NCBI GenBank assembly: GCA_943369355.1
Contig: CALRMX020000004.1
Location: forward strand, 248,001 to 312,000
Length of the DNA: 64,000 nt
From: UBA7662 sp943369355
GTDB taxonomy: Bacteria > Bacteroidota > Bacteroidia > UBA7662
Direction: 5' to 3'
Of this stretch, positions 1 to 9,195 are shown piece by piece; positions within the stretch are counted from its first letter, which is position 1, and every line of letters starts with the position of its first letter. The notes under the pieces are model-generated. The model saw only the letters and a program-made list of their open reading frames with translations. It was not told the DNA's origin and searched no databases. A program made the translations under genes and the position numbers.

Positions 1-34
1 ATGCAACAAAGGGGAATTGCTGAATAATAAATCG

Positions 35-64
35 AAAAAACCGCTGAGCCGAGGGTACAGCGGT
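35..64 (-). terminator. Rho-independent terminator after the first serine hydrolase gene
   Basis: Read on the minus strand, a 7-bp stem (ACCGCTG pairing with CAGCGGT) with an 11-base loop is followed directly by a run of six T. It begins one base past the stop of the serine hydrolase gene (66-1169), so it most likely ends that transcript. No gene is visible in bases 1-34. Confidence 0.7.
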
Positions 65-65
65 A

Positions 66-1169
66 TCAGTAAGCTGCTGCCAGACTCGTGAATAGCCCGC
101 TCCAATTTACTTGGCCATTCGACCTGCCCAAACGAACGATAATCAGGTTTTTATTGGGGTTCACATAAATGTACTGCCCTAAAATACCTTCGGCCATGAA
201 GTCACCCGTCGTACTCGGCAACCACCATTGGTACTGATAAAACCAAGCGCTGCCTTGGCTGGTATCTACGCGGGTCGACTGCTCCACCCATGCCTCCGAA
301 ACCAGTTGTTCGCCCATCCAGCGCCCTTTGTGCAAATACAAACGGCCAAGCTTGGCATAATCGCGCGCACGGGCATTCAAACAACAAAATGTCTTTTCCA
401 GCCCTTCTTTTCGCCTATCAATGCTCCAGCTGGCGTCGTATTCCATGCCCAGCTTGCGCCACAGCTTTTCTTCGAGATAATCGCTCATCGAGCGGTTTTT
501 TAAGGCCCGCTCAAGCACCAAACCCAAGAGTTGGGTGTTTCCACTCACATAATCGAACGATTTTCCGGGTGCTTGCTTCAAACGCAGCTTGCGTACCTCT
601 TTGCGCAAATTGGTGCCGTAATAAAAGCTCGCGGCCTCCCCAAAGGGATTCACATACGATTCGTTAAAATCAAGCCCCGACGTCATCTGCAACACATGCT
701 CGATGGTTACTTGGTCAAAGCCATGCGGGGCCAACTCAGGGATATAACGGGTCACCGGGTCGTTGACCGACTGAATGAGTCCATCGTCGATGGCACAGCC
801 GATGAGTATGGAGGTTACCGACTTGGCCATCGAAAAAGAAGGCACCACCGACGAAGCTTCGTAGCCATCCCAGTAGCGCTCGTACAACAGGGTATCGTTG
901 CGGATGATGAGGAAGGCTACCGTCTTATTGTCGGCCAAATAGCGGTCGAAGGCTACCGACTTACCGGCTATTTCCAGCTCCCGAGGGGCGCGTTCTTTTT
1001 CGGCAGCAGTAAAGAAGAAACTACTGTCGCCACGCATCACGGGCCGGGAAGGGAACTTCCGGTGATCGCCGATGTCGGCAAAATTATACACCACAAAACG
1101 GCCTAGTTTGCACGAATAGAGTGCAAACGATAGCCCAACAGCCACTAGCAACCAGGTCAACTTACGCAT
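66..1169 (-). CDS. Serine hydrolase lipoprotein, beta-lactamase class C family
   Basis: A 367-residue protein of the serine beta-lactamase/DD-peptidase fold. The N-terminus is a lipoprotein signal ending in LYSC (Cys20), so it is probably anchored to a membrane and works in the periplasm. The nucleophile motif SxxK is seen as SMAK at residues 113-116, and YVSGN near residue 207 is probably the second (YxN-like) motif, as in esterase/NylB-type relatives ('YSSGDTQLLG' style). Such proteins hydrolyse esters, amides or D-amino peptides; the substrate cannot be told from sequence. It seems to be a single-gene unit with its own terminator, 47 bp beyond the stop of the next upstream gene. Two more members of this superfamily lie in the window (31208 and 45326). 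Confidence 0.85.
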   Translation of the reverse strand: MRKLTWLLVAVGLSFALYSCKLGRFVVYNFADIGDHRKFPSRPVMRGDSSFFFTAAEKERAPRELEIAGKSVAFDRYLADNKTVAFLIIRNDTLLYERYWDGYEASSVVPSFSMAKSVTSILIGCAIDDGLIQSVNDPVTRYIPELAPHGFDQVTIEHVLQMTSGLDFNESYVNPFGEAASFYYGTNLRKEVRKLRLKQAPGKSFDYVSGNTQLLGLVLERALKNRSMSDYLEEKLWRKLGMEYDASWSIDRRKEGLEKTFCCLNARARDYAKLGRLYLHKGRWMGEQLVSEAWVEQSTRVDTSQGSAWFYQYQWWLPSTTGDFMAEGILGQYIYVNPNKNLIIVRLGRSNGQVNWSGLFTSLAAAY

Positions 1170-1216
1170 AGGCGATATAAATCCAACTCAATTTAAGCAA
1201 TAAGTGCCCGTTTTGG

Positions 1217-3604
1217 CTATTCGTATCGAAATACCTCTACCCCAATGGCGTAGCCGATACGTTTGCCATCGGCACGCTGTATAAAACGAATTTTGTTGGC
1301 TGCCCGCCCGAGGTTCACCCGCTGCCAGCTGTTGCCGCCATCGCGTGTTTCGAAGCCACCGGTGAGCGTACCCACAAAACCGTACTGTTCATCCAAAAAA
1401 CCAATACCGAATTCACGGCTGCGGTGATCTTCAACCAAGGGCAACTCCACCCAGCTCTCACCACCGTTGGTGGTTTTGGCTATCCGCTGTTGCCGCACCG
1501 TGCTGTCGGGATTGTACGACTGTATGGTCATGTAACCGGTAGTGGCGGTGGGAAAGCTCATCTTCCAACTTGTTTCCCAGCCGCGTGGCGACCGATACAC
1601 TTCTTTCCAGTTGAGGCCCCCATCGGTGGTTTTGAGCATCACCGCATGCGACACATCGAGCTGTTCGCTGCTGGCTGCACAAACGAAACCTGTTTTGGTG
1701 TCCATCATCTGCACATCAAAGGCCATCTTGGCGCTTTCCGGCAAACTGCGGGCCGTCCAGTTTTCGCCGCCATCGTGCGACTCCATCCAATTGGCGGGAC
1801 TTCCCACCCGCCCCACGCCGTACACATGGATGCGGTAACCGAGTTGACCGTGGTTGTTGAACGGCTCACGTACCAAACTAAGTGCGCAAAGGCCTTTCAC
1901 ATAGCTGCCCCGATACTGCACGGGTTCCCAGCTTCGGCCCCCGTTGCGGGTGCGGTACAAGGGTACCGTGTCGCGCACATTGGGGAAATAGTCGGTACCT
2001 ACGTTTCCGGCAAAGCCCAGCAGGCTATCAACGAAGAGTATGGTGCGGAAAAAGGTACCCGGCTGCTCAAACAGTAGCTCCCAACGGTCGCCGCCATCGC
2101 GGGTGCCGTAAATTTTCCCTGAGCCATTTACATACCAGCCCAAACGCTCGTCGTGAAACCAGATGTCGTCTTGTTTGCCCGGATAGGGTGCCGTGGGTAG
2201 CTTCCGCCAGCTGCCCTGCGATTTGGCCTCGGGGGCTACAACCGATAGCGACCAGCGTACGGCACCTTCGCCAACTGCGGGATTGTACTCCTGAAAAAGT
2301 TGTTGAATCTGCCCCTGGCTAAACTTGTTGAAGGCCTCCTGCATGCTGCCCGAGCGTGCAAAGTAGTGATCGGTTAACGGAAACGTTTGCAACTGGGCTG
2401 TTGCCGGGCGGTAGTAATTCACCGTATTCACAATCTGCTGATGGTCGGCTAGCGAAAAGGCCTGAAAATCCGACTCGCCAAACTGCACGAGCACCGCATT
2501 GGCGGCATCGCGCCAGTGGGCCAGATGGTTCACGTCCTGGATCTGCCGCCAGTACAAGGCATTGCGGCTGTAAATTTTTCCCCGGCCATCATACTCCCAA
2601 GAGCTGCGCAAGGTGCTGTCGAACGAAGGATTCTTGGCGAGCTCCTCCAGCGGTTGTTTCTCCACGAAAAACCGGTAGTTCAGAGCATATTGGTCGGTAA
2701 CCGACTTCTCGAGCGCCAAGGGATCGAGGCCGGCAAGTGCATTTTGTACCCGATACATCTCTATTTGGTACTCGAACCACGACTTGGCCGTAGTACCATA
2801 CACAGCCACACCCGCCACCTTATGGCGTGCCGCCAAGGCTGGCGCGATAATGCCGCCCATCGAATGACCATAGATGATCACTTTACTGGTATCTACATAG
2901 GGCAGTTGTTTGAGCTGAAGGAGGCCTACTTCGAAATTGGCTATTTCCTGGTACAGGTCGAGCTCGGCGCAGGGAAGTGTGCCTTCGGAATCGCCTAGGC
3001 CACTTTTTTCGATGCGTAGTGTCACAAAACCAGCCTTCACATAAGCGTCAACAATACGTTTGTACGGATGGTCGGGCGTGAGATTGTCGATAGAACTGCA
3101 GGTATATCCCGGTATAAAAAACATCGCCGGATGTTTACCCGCCGCCTTGGGCTTGTTGATGATTACCCGTAGCCGTCCGTTCCCAAAAGCAGCGCTGGTA
3201 TACACCACTTCCGAAAGGCTGTCGGTTGCTGCTTCAAAAGGACGACCCACCCAGTGGAATTTGGCCGTTCGGTTTTTGCCGGCACGGTTCCACGTCAAGG
3301 TAAAGGGCATGCCAGCTTTGCGGCCCTGCAGTAGCGCGCTCACATCGGCACGACTGCGCAGTGGCTTGCCGTCGATGGACAACAAACGATCGCCCGCAAC
3401 CAAACCAATGGCCTTGGAAGTGCCGCCAACCACTTGGGTCACGAGGAGGCCGCTGTCGGCCGACAACGGCTGCAAGGCAGCTCCCAGCCAGGCCGCACGG
3501 GCCAAATCGCCCGATTGGGCGAAGCTGGTGTGCTGAAGAACCAGGAAAAACGCGACCAATAGCAAAAATCGGCCAGCAAGGTAGGCTGCACCGCCAGCAA
3601 CCAT
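1217..3604 (-). CDS. Secreted PDZ - alpha/beta hydrolase - YCF48-like repeat fusion protein
   Basis: A multidomain exported protein of 795 residues from the chosen ATG. In order: signal peptide ending near TSFAQ; a PDZ domain (about residues 38-118) with the typical GDRLLSIDGKPL segment; an alpha/beta hydrolase (about 140-430) with nucleophile elbow GHSMGG at about 246-251; and a C-terminal half rich in 'DGGxxW' motifs (TRDGGDRWELL, TTDGGLNWKEV, TRDGGNSWQRV) typical of YCF48/BNR beta-propellers. The open frame extends back to 3715. I chose 3604 because a 47-codon gene (3630-3773) ends 25 bp upstream; ATG at 3652 is the alternative and would overlap it. Function is probably hydrolysis of an extracellular ester or peptide, with the propeller and PDZ for binding; this is inference from domains. 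Confidence 0.8.
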   Translation of the reverse strand: MVAGGAAYLAGRFLLLVAFFLVLQHTSFAQSGDLARAAWLGAALQPLSADSGLLVTQVVGGTSKAIGLVAGDRLLSIDGKPLRSRADVSALLQGRKAGMPFTLTWNRAGKNRTAKFHWVGRPFEAATDSLSEVVYTSAAFGNGRLRVIINKPKAAGKHPAMFFIPGYTCSSIDNLTPDHPYKRIVDAYVKAGFVTLRIEKSGLGDSEGTLPCAELDLYQEIANFEVGLLQLKQLPYVDTSKVIIYGHSMGGIIAPALAARHKVAGVAVYGTTAKSWFEYQIEMYRVQNALAGLDPLALEKSVTDQYALNYRFFVEKQPLEELAKNPSFDSTLRSSWEYDGRGKIYSRNALYWRQIQDVNHLAHWRDAANAVLVQFGESDFQAFSLADHQQIVNTVNYYRPATAQLQTFPLTDHYFARSGSMQEAFNKFSQGQIQQLFQEYNPAVGEGAVRWSLSVVAPEAKSQGSWRKLPTAPYPGKQDDIWFHDERLGWYVNGSGKIYGTRDGGDRWELLFEQPGTFFRTILFVDSLLGFAGNVGTDYFPNVRDTVPLYRTRNGGRSWEPVQYRGSYVKGLCALSLVREPFNNHGQLGYRIHVYGVGRVGSPANWMESHDGGENWTARSLPESAKMAFDVQMMDTKTGFVCAASSEQLDVSHAVMLKTTDGGLNWKEVYRSPRGWETSWKMSFPTATTGYMTIQSYNPDSTVRQQRIAKTTNGGESWVELPLVEDHRSREFGIGFLDEQYGFVGTLTGGFETRDGGNSWQRVNLGRAANKIRFIQRADGKRIGYAIGVEVFRYE

Positions 3605-3629
3605 CAGGATGCCTTGTGCAGCAACTCCA

Positions 3630-3773
3630 CTAAAAACCCGAGTTCCAGCCATCGTAGATACCTGCTTTAATATCGGTCCAGAAATACACCACAAATGCCA
3701 CTGCGAGCAGCACAAGTAGCGTTGGTAGGTGCTTGCGGATATAGACTTTCACCGCGGAGAACGTTGTTTCCAT
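3630..3773 (-). CDS. Small single-pass membrane protein, 47 residues
   Basis: An ATG-to-TAG frame of 48 codons directly upstream of the PDZ/hydrolase gene. The peptide has a basic N-terminus (VYIRKHL), one hydrophobic helix (about residues 17-31) and a polar tail DIKAGIYDGWNSG. The 'D-I-K-x-G-x-x-D-G-W-N' tail resembles short membrane peptides that I recall from many Bacteroidota genomes, which argues that it is real. It probably shares a transcript with the downstream gene. Function unknown. Confidence 0.55.
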   Translation of the reverse strand: METTFSAVKVYIRKHLPTLLVLLAVAFVVYFWTDIKAGIYDGWNSGF

Positions 3774-3832
3774 ACTTGAAATTTGGAGACAAATTTCTAC
3801 CCGCTCAAAGTGGTGCGTTTGTCAAAAATTGC

Positions 3833-4675
3833 TCATTGCTGCCAGCGCGCCGGAGGCATCCCAAACCTACTCCGGAAGGCCTTGGTAAACGAAGCTTGAT
3901 CGGCAAAACCCGCCAGCAGTGCCACTTCACCGGCCGACTGATGGTGCTTTAACGCATCGGCAGCAAAATCCAAACGGCGGTGCAAACGGTATTGATGCGG
4001 ACTTACTCCGAAATGTGCCTTAAACTGCCGGATAAAGGCAAAGGCACTCATGCTGGCATCGGCCGCCAACTCGGGTATAGCCTTATCTTCGGCAAAATCG
4101 CGATCGAGCTGTTCGCGAACGGCCCACAAACGGGCCAAAAGTTGTGCGCGCGACACTTTGCGTTCGGCTGGCAAACGCCGAAAAGCGCGATAATACTCGG
4201 CATGGTCGGAAAGCGCTGCCAATGTCAACTGCTGAAAATCGAAGCGGTTCACTACAGGATAGTGCCCATGAGCATAATTGGCCGATACCTGCTGCAACTG
4301 CCTGCCGAGACTACTGTGCGCCAGCGAACGCTGCTGCAAGGGTAAATCGTCGCCGAGCACAAAGTCAGCCAAAGCTTCGCCCTCGCTAAAGTGCTGCACC
4401 GCCACTGCCGACAACAAATCCGGCGCTAGGTCGATACATACGCCCAAGGTTTGTTCCTTGCCGCGAATGGTGATGGCAGCCTCAGTCGTACGGTTACCTA
4501 ACAAATAGTGACCGGCAGGTATGCGTAGGTCTTTGCGGCGACTGTGGTACCGCTCCTCGCCTTGCACCACCAACTTGATGGCCAAACCGGCAAAACGTCC
4601 TTCTCCTTCAAAGCTGTGTAGGCTCGAACAACGTAAGGCATTCAACTGGTCATCGAGATAGAGGAGCCGATTCAT
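3833..4675 (-). CDS. AraC family transcriptional regulator
   Basis: A 280-residue regulator. The C-terminal 100 residues carry the double helix-turn-helix of the AraC/XylS family: first helix pair around AFIRQFKAHFGVSPHQY, second ending FTKAFRSRFGMPPARW. The N-terminal 170 residues are probably an effector or cupin-type domain (RIPAGHYLLGNRTTEAA). The frame is open to a GTG at 4729, but ATG at 4675 (MNRLLYLDD) gives a more usual N-terminus. Divergence from neighbours is absent: all genes around are minus strand. The target is unknown; the adjacent small membrane protein and hydrolase fusion start 60 bp further on and are candidates. Confidence 0.85.
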   Translation of the reverse strand: MNRLLYLDDQLNALRCSSLHSFEGEGRFAGLAIKLVVQGEERYHSRRKDLRIPAGHYLLGNRTTEAAITIRGKEQTLGVCIDLAPDLLSAVAVQHFSEGEALADFVLGDDLPLQQRSLAHSSLGRQLQQVSANYAHGHYPVVNRFDFQQLTLAALSDHAEYYRAFRRLPAERKVSRAQLLARLWAVREQLDRDFAEDKAIPELAADASMSAFAFIRQFKAHFGVSPHQYRLHRRLDFAADALKHHQSAGEVALLAGFADQASFTKAFRSRFGMPPARWQQ

Positions 4676-4788
4676 AAGGGCTTGTACAAATAAGCAGCGC
4701 GGTTGTTTGGCAGGAAGATCGAATACCACAAATTTCGTTTGTCGAAGTCAATCTTCGTCGGTCGATAGCGAGAACTAACGATAGTTAA

Positions 4789-4815
4789 CAAAAAAGGTGG
4801 TTGTTTCCAACCACC
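4789..4815 (-). terminator. Rho-independent terminator after the 191-residue barrel gene
   Basis: On the minus strand an 8-bp stem GGTGGTTG/CAACCACC with a TTTC-type tetraloop is followed by a run of T. It lies about 90 bp past the stop of the gene at 4907-5482 and before the AraC gene. Confidence 0.65.
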
Positions 4816-4906
4816 CTCCGAGCAACTTCAGGCGATAAACCTCACCGGTTGCGTGATTCGATAAGTTCGGGTTTGAACGCTATTCCATTCCGAAATAGCC
4901 AGAAGA

Positions 4907-5482
4907 TCAAAATCGTAGACCTATGTTTAAGGTACCCACATACACGGCACTTTCGCCGGTAGAGTTCCGGATGGGATGTGGGTTGCTTTGGGAAGCCACA
5001 TAAAAAAATCCATGCTGTGTGCTGAGGTAGGGACTAAACTGCATGGCATCGCGTTTTTCCTTTTTCAAAAATTCCCAACGGTAGCCCGCCAACAAACCTA
5101 TTTCGTAGTCCCAACTTTGGTAGTCTTTGCCATCAACCGCGTTTTTCCAGTTGAAGCCCGGACCAATGGCGTTGTACCACTCGAGATGCAGCCCCTTCCA
5201 AAAAAACTGTCGGTAGCCAAAGGTGAGCGCATAGTTGGCCCAATACCCTTCGTCTTCTCTAAACTCGGTTGGCTTGATGTGAAAGCCGGCAAAAACATCG
5301 CCCGCCAAATCGCCTTTCCGCCAGCTTTCGTAGGTAAGTTGCCCCTTGTACATATTGCCCGGGAAAATGGGCCACAATACATTGAGTTCGGCTCCCCACT
5401 TCCGGCTCACAACTTGTTCTTGAGCAAAAGCTGTTGAAGCAATTGCGAGCAAAACGATACCCGCTAAAGTCATTCTTTTCAT
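4907..5482 (-). CDS. Secreted protein, probable outer-membrane beta-barrel
   Basis: A 191-residue protein with a clear signal peptide (MKRMTLAGIVLLAIASTAFAQ) followed by alternating aromatic strands and a C-terminal strand ending in ...LNIGLRF, the terminal phenylalanine pattern of outer-membrane barrels. Repeated W/Y/F girdle residues (YWANYALTFGYRQFFW, LEWYNAIGPGF) fit an 8-stranded barrel of the DUF3575 type. I cannot assign a substrate. It lies 92 bp downstream of the Crp-type regulator gene and has its own terminator, so it could be under that regulator's control. Confidence 0.6.
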   Translation of the reverse strand: MKRMTLAGIVLLAIASTAFAQEQVVSRKWGAELNVLWPIFPGNMYKGQLTYESWRKGDLAGDVFAGFHIKPTEFREDEGYWANYALTFGYRQFFWKGLHLEWYNAIGPGFNWKNAVDGKDYQSWDYEIGLLAGYRWEFLKKEKRDAMQFSPYLSTQHGFFYVASQSNPHPIRNSTGESAVYVGTLNIGLRF

Positions 5483-5574
5483 TGTCCTGATGGTTTAAAT
5501 TGTAGCAATAGGACAAAACTAGTGCGGGGTAGCGGCGAGAATCGTTGACCAAAGTCAAGAAACGAAAGCACCAG

Positions 5575-6138
5575 TTATTTGCGAGTTCGTATCCTGCTCA
5601 AGGTTTCGGGCTTAATTCCCAAATACGAAGCAATCATATACTGCGGAATTTCTTGAAGCAGTTTCGAATTGCGGTTCACCAGGGCATTGTAGCGGTCGGC
5701 TGGGGTTTCAAACATAAAAGAGTCGAGCCGGTTCGCCACCACCAAATACAGGTTCTCGGCGATGAGTCTTCCTAACCTTTCAATAGTTTTGTGCTTATCG
5801 TACAAGCTTTGGAGCTGCACCAAATTGATGCGGTAAATTACTGCATCTTGCAAAGCTTCGATGTAATGATCGGAGGGCTTGCCCGTCAAAAAACTGCGGT
5901 AATTGGTCACAAAATCACCCGCAAAAAAGAAGGCCGTTATCTTTTCTTCGCCCTCTTTAACCGTATAAAACCGAAATGCCCCCTCTTGAATAAAGGCAAG
6001 AAAATCGCAACGTTGTCCCTGCTGCAGAATTTGTTCCTTTTTGCCTATTCGTTCCTTGGTCAAACAAATTTGAAAGTCGAGCCATTCGGCATCACTCAAC
6101 TGAATAAATCGATCAAAATAGCTACGCAATAACTCCAT
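5575..6138 (-). CDS. Crp/Fnr family transcriptional regulator
   Basis: A 187-residue regulator with an N-terminal cyclic-nucleotide-binding type beta-roll (about residues 20-120; GEEKITAFFFAGDFVTNYRSF) and a short C-terminal winged helix (IPQYMIASYLGIKPETLSRIRTRK) whose recognition helix is PETLSRIR. This compact form is common in Bacteroidota, where the effector is mostly unknown because the cAMP-binding arginine/glutamate set is usually missing, as appears true here. It lies 92 bp upstream of the small barrel gene on the same strand. Confidence 0.85.
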   Translation of the reverse strand: MELLRSYFDRFIQLSDAEWLDFQICLTKERIGKKEQILQQGQRCDFLAFIQEGAFRFYTVKEGEEKITAFFFAGDFVTNYRSFLTGKPSDHYIEALQDAVIYRINLVQLQSLYDKHKTIERLGRLIAENLYLVVANRLDSFMFETPADRYNALVNRNSKLLQEIPQYMIASYLGIKPETLSRIRTRK

Positions 6139-6280
6139 CGGCCAAGTTTAGGTCACTTAATGCTGTAAAGTAATCCCTTCAAGGTATAACACAAACATAC
6201 CGACTGCTTGAACAAAACCACAAGTTTCAAGCACAGGTCGATTTTAAAAAATGAACTGCCGATTCAAACGATGCTATCGG

Positions 6281-7522
6281 TCAGTTCACCCGCACCTTTG
6301 CAATATCTTCAACGGCACTTGCTGCCGCTGCCAATCCATTTTCGGCAAACACGTGCTGCTGCAAACGTTTGGCATTTTCATACAGTTGGGCGTTATTTAG
6401 CAGTTTCGCAACACTTGCCACAAAGTCGGCTTCGGTCATTTTTTGCAATGGAATAGGTCGTACAGCTATCCCTTGCTCATGCGCGTGCTTTCCCCAAAAT
6501 AGCTGGTCGCCAACCGGATACAGCACCGGACAAATGAAAAAAGGCTTTCCGGCTTGGATGCAGGCGGCCGTGGTCCCAATTCCGCCGTGGTGAACCACCG
6601 CACGGGTTAGGGGAAACAGTTTGTCGTAGGGGGCGCTGGCAATGACCTTTATGTTGGGGTTAGCTTTGAGCGCATCGCCTTCGGTGATGCCCCAACCTTT
6701 CACCAACACAATACGGGTCTTCAATTCCAGTATAATCCGCAGCAGGGCCGCTTCTAAATTGAACTTGCTTTGGAAAGGCATGCTCCCAAAGGTGATGAGC
6801 AAAGGTGGGTCTCCAGCTTGAATAAACTCCATTAAGTCGTCGCTCAATGCTTCCTTAGAGGCACCCAACCAAAAGCCAGTAAAGCGGGAGGCGGGAGGGT
6901 AATCGTGTGGCGTCGGCAAAAAACTGGGGCTAATGCCATAGATGTTCTTCACAGCCATAAGCTTGAACTTTGAACTTAATCCCAACCCGGCCCTAAAACG
7001 ACCGATGGGTTTGGCTAGTAGCTTCATGCTCAAACTCGAAAAAGCATAACTCAACCGATTGAAAAGTTTAGGCAACGGAATGCCGCTAAAAGCTGGATTG
7101 GCAAACTCAGAGGTAGGCTCCACGATTGGCAACACCGAGGCACGAATCATCTTTTCAGGGAATTGATCGGCAAAACTGTCGGCCAGCGTTTTTACGTGGT
7201 ACACCACTACGTCGCTATTTTTTGCAAGCAAATAAAATTGGGTGAGCGAGGAGGTAATGAGTGGGTATACCCATGTATTTAAATTCCGTCGGATGGCTAA
7301 CGGGTTGCCCTTCATCATTTTTTTGCCTTCTTCCGAATTCAATACCTCCTGAAAATCGGCTTCTACCGGTGCGAAGTCGATGCCATAACCGCGAACCAAC
7401 TTCTCGAAATTTTTGGCGGTCGATAAGGTTACTTCATGTCCCCTGCGTTGAAGTGCCTCGCCCAAAACGGCATAAGGCTCTACATCGCCTCGTGTTCCTA
7501 AAGTCAATATGGCTATTTTCAT
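6281..7522 (-). CDS. Family-1 glycosyltransferase (UGT/sterol glucosyltransferase-like)
   Basis: A 413-residue cytosolic GT-B enzyme. The N-terminus has the acceptor-domain start seen in UDP-sugar dependent GT1 enzymes (GTRGDVEPYAVLGEALQRRGHEV), and the C-terminal half has the nucleotide-sugar signature HHGGIGTTAACIQAGKPFFI followed by a conserved GDQ within PVGDQLFW. Relatives glucosylate sterols, macrolides, flavonoids or lipids; the acceptor here is unknown. It stands alone between regulators and barrel genes. No signal peptide or membrane segment is visible. A stretch of about 230 bp upstream (7523-7702) holds no gene I can support. Confidence 0.85.
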   Translation of the reverse strand: MKIAILTLGTRGDVEPYAVLGEALQRRGHEVTLSTAKNFEKLVRGYGIDFAPVEADFQEVLNSEEGKKMMKGNPLAIRRNLNTWVYPLITSSLTQFYLLAKNSDVVVYHVKTLADSFADQFPEKMIRASVLPIVEPTSEFANPAFSGIPLPKLFNRLSYAFSSLSMKLLAKPIGRFRAGLGLSSKFKLMAVKNIYGISPSFLPTPHDYPPASRFTGFWLGASKEALSDDLMEFIQAGDPPLLITFGSMPFQSKFNLEAALLRIILELKTRIVLVKGWGITEGDALKANPNIKVIASAPYDKLFPLTRAVVHHGGIGTTAACIQAGKPFFICPVLYPVGDQLFWGKHAHEQGIAVRPIPLQKMTEADFVASVAKLLNNAQLYENAKRLQQHVFAENGLAAAASAVEDIAKVRVN

Positions 7523-7702
7523 GTCACCTCGTTTGCCTTAGGTCGGTCTGCTTTGCCTCCACTACCCAAGAATTGAATCATGATGTGTTGAATATCTCCC
7601 ACCGCATTTGTACTGGAGGTGCTAAACTACCAAATTCACCCTTGGAAAAGCGCTGCTGGAAAGTGAAAAAATGACAATTTTTATTGCGGCTCCCAACAAA
7701 TG

Positions 7703-7743
7703 AAAAGGCTGAACAAAGGGAAATGGCTTTCCCCTTGTCCAGC
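7703..7743 (-). terminator. Probable terminator after the 229-residue barrel gene
   Basis: Minus-strand inverted repeat of 13 bases with three mismatches (7708-7720 against 7731-7743) followed by CTTTTC. It lies 12 bp past the stop of the gene at 7755-8444. The T-run is short, so confidence is moderate. Confidence 0.5.
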
Positions 7744-7754
7744 TGAAGTACCTA

Positions 7755-8444
7755 CTAAAACTTAATCCCGGCCGTCAGCCGAAGCGCTCCAAAACGCCAC
7801 TGGTCGTCGCCTATTCCGCTTACTTCAACACGGGTTTGGTAAAACTGATACTGGCCTTCTACAAACAAACCCAATGCTTGGGATGCAAATGGCCGAAACG
7901 TATACCCGAGGGCTGCACCACCCTCCAATCCAATGCCAAAATGGTGGAGGAAGTCCTGCTCGCCGACGGCATTGACAAACCTGTTTTTGGTGAATACCGA
8001 GCCCATGCCTAGTTCGCCATGTACATAAAGTCCGTTGTTGACGAATGGGGTGTACTGAAATGCACCCGAAAAATTCAAAAAATTAAAGAAGTAGCCTTCG
8101 GCATAGCCGGGTTTGGCGGGCGTAGCTCCCGTTTGGGCACTGTTTACCAATAGCCCCACGCTAAGCCCGGTGATTTTTTGAATGGGCATATAATAACCAA
8201 TCGCCAACGAAAATCCGGTATTGCTGCCGTAACTGCCTACCTCGGCTTGCGATCCGTCGGCGGCGGCGAAATGGCTCAGCCCATTTTGTCGGTTGCTGTA
8301 AGCTGCCATCAACTCGGTACCGCCATAAAATTGGGGCACCACCAGGCCGGTAGCAAAAAATACGGTGGGACGGCGGGTGTCGTGTTGCTGCGCTTCGGCC
8401 GAACACACCATACCCATCCAGAAAAAAAGCAAAAAATACCTCAT
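7755..8444 (-). CDS. Outer-membrane beta-barrel family protein
   Basis: A 229-residue exported protein (signal peptide ending in CSAEAQ) with glycine- and aromatic-rich amphipathic strands and a last strand ALRLTAGIKF, typical of the 'outer membrane beta-barrel' domain of Bacteroidota. It starts 21 bp after the stop of the next barrel gene (8466-9119) and probably shares its transcript. Function is unknown; it may be a porin-like or structural envelope protein. Confidence 0.65.
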   Translation of the reverse strand: MRYFLLFFWMGMVCSAEAQQHDTRRPTVFFATGLVVPQFYGGTELMAAYSNRQNGLSHFAAADGSQAEVGSYGSNTGFSLAIGYYMPIQKITGLSVGLLVNSAQTGATPAKPGYAEGYFFNFLNFSGAFQYTPFVNNGLYVHGELGMGSVFTKNRFVNAVGEQDFLHHFGIGLEGGAALGYTFRPFASQALGLFVEGQYQFYQTRVEVSGIGDDQWRFGALRLTAGIKF

Positions 8445-8465
8445 GATTACGATGCTTGTGTTGCC

Positions 8466-9119
8466 CTATTGATTCCAACCGAATGAATAACCTATGCTGA
8501 TGTTTACAATCAATGGCGTATTGGAAATACCTACTTGCATGGCTTCGTGGGTTACACGCGCATTTTGGGTGCGGCTGTCAAACGTAAGTTGATGGTTGTC
8601 GAGCGATGAGGCTACCCGCGGCCACCACCGTATGCTGGGTGCTACCATGATGCCTCTCAGGAAGTTGTTTTGGCGTTTAAAGGGCAACAGATTGGCATAA
8701 GCGCCTATGCCCATCGAAAAGGTGGTGTACGCGGCAATGCGGTTGGCTTCCGTTTGCGCGTCGCCTTGGTGGTAGAGCTCAAATTTATGCCATTTGGGTT
8801 CGGCACGCAGGTTCAACCAATCGTTGAAGCGATAGCCAACCCCAAAACCCGTGGTCCACGGAATGTGCACATCAAGACCGAGAGCTTTATTGGTGGCGTC
8901 TAAGAGGCTGTTGTCTAGATTGAGCGAAATGCCGTGGGAGTAGTCGAAAGCCAAACGTTTGTAAAAGAAGTTGATTTCGGCGTTAAACCCCTTGAGCAAA
9001 GGCTGGTTCAGGCCAAAAACAACGTTTACACGTGTTGGGAGCGGTCGGTCGCTCTTTTGTGCTTGGAGGTTTACGCACAGTGCGAAGAGCAAAGCGCTGG
9101 TGAGCAGGATTGTTTTCAT
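8466..9119 (-). CDS. Outer-membrane beta-barrel family protein
   Basis: A 217-residue exported protein with signal peptide (MKTILLTSALLFALCVNLQAQ) and barrel-like strands (FAYDYSHG-type repeats, GFGVGYRFNDWLNLRAEPKWHKFE, final NISIGYSFGWNQ). It is followed at 21 bp by a second barrel gene and preceded at 76 bp by a membranous AraC regulator, so the three could form one regulated unit. I cannot name a substrate. Confidence 0.6.
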   Translation of the reverse strand: MKTILLTSALLFALCVNLQAQKSDRPLPTRVNVVFGLNQPLLKGFNAEINFFYKRLAFDYSHGISLNLDNSLLDATNKALGLDVHIPWTTGFGVGYRFNDWLNLRAEPKWHKFELYHQGDAQTEANRIAAYTTFSMGIGAYANLLPFKRQNNFLRGIMVAPSIRWWPRVASSLDNHQLTFDSRTQNARVTHEAMQVGISNTPLIVNISIGYSFGWNQ

Positions 9120-9195
9120 TTTTTTGATTTTAGTGTGGGCAAATGTCCACTGAAAACAAACGCTGGTCGACTCAAGCGATAGTTTGAGACCTATT

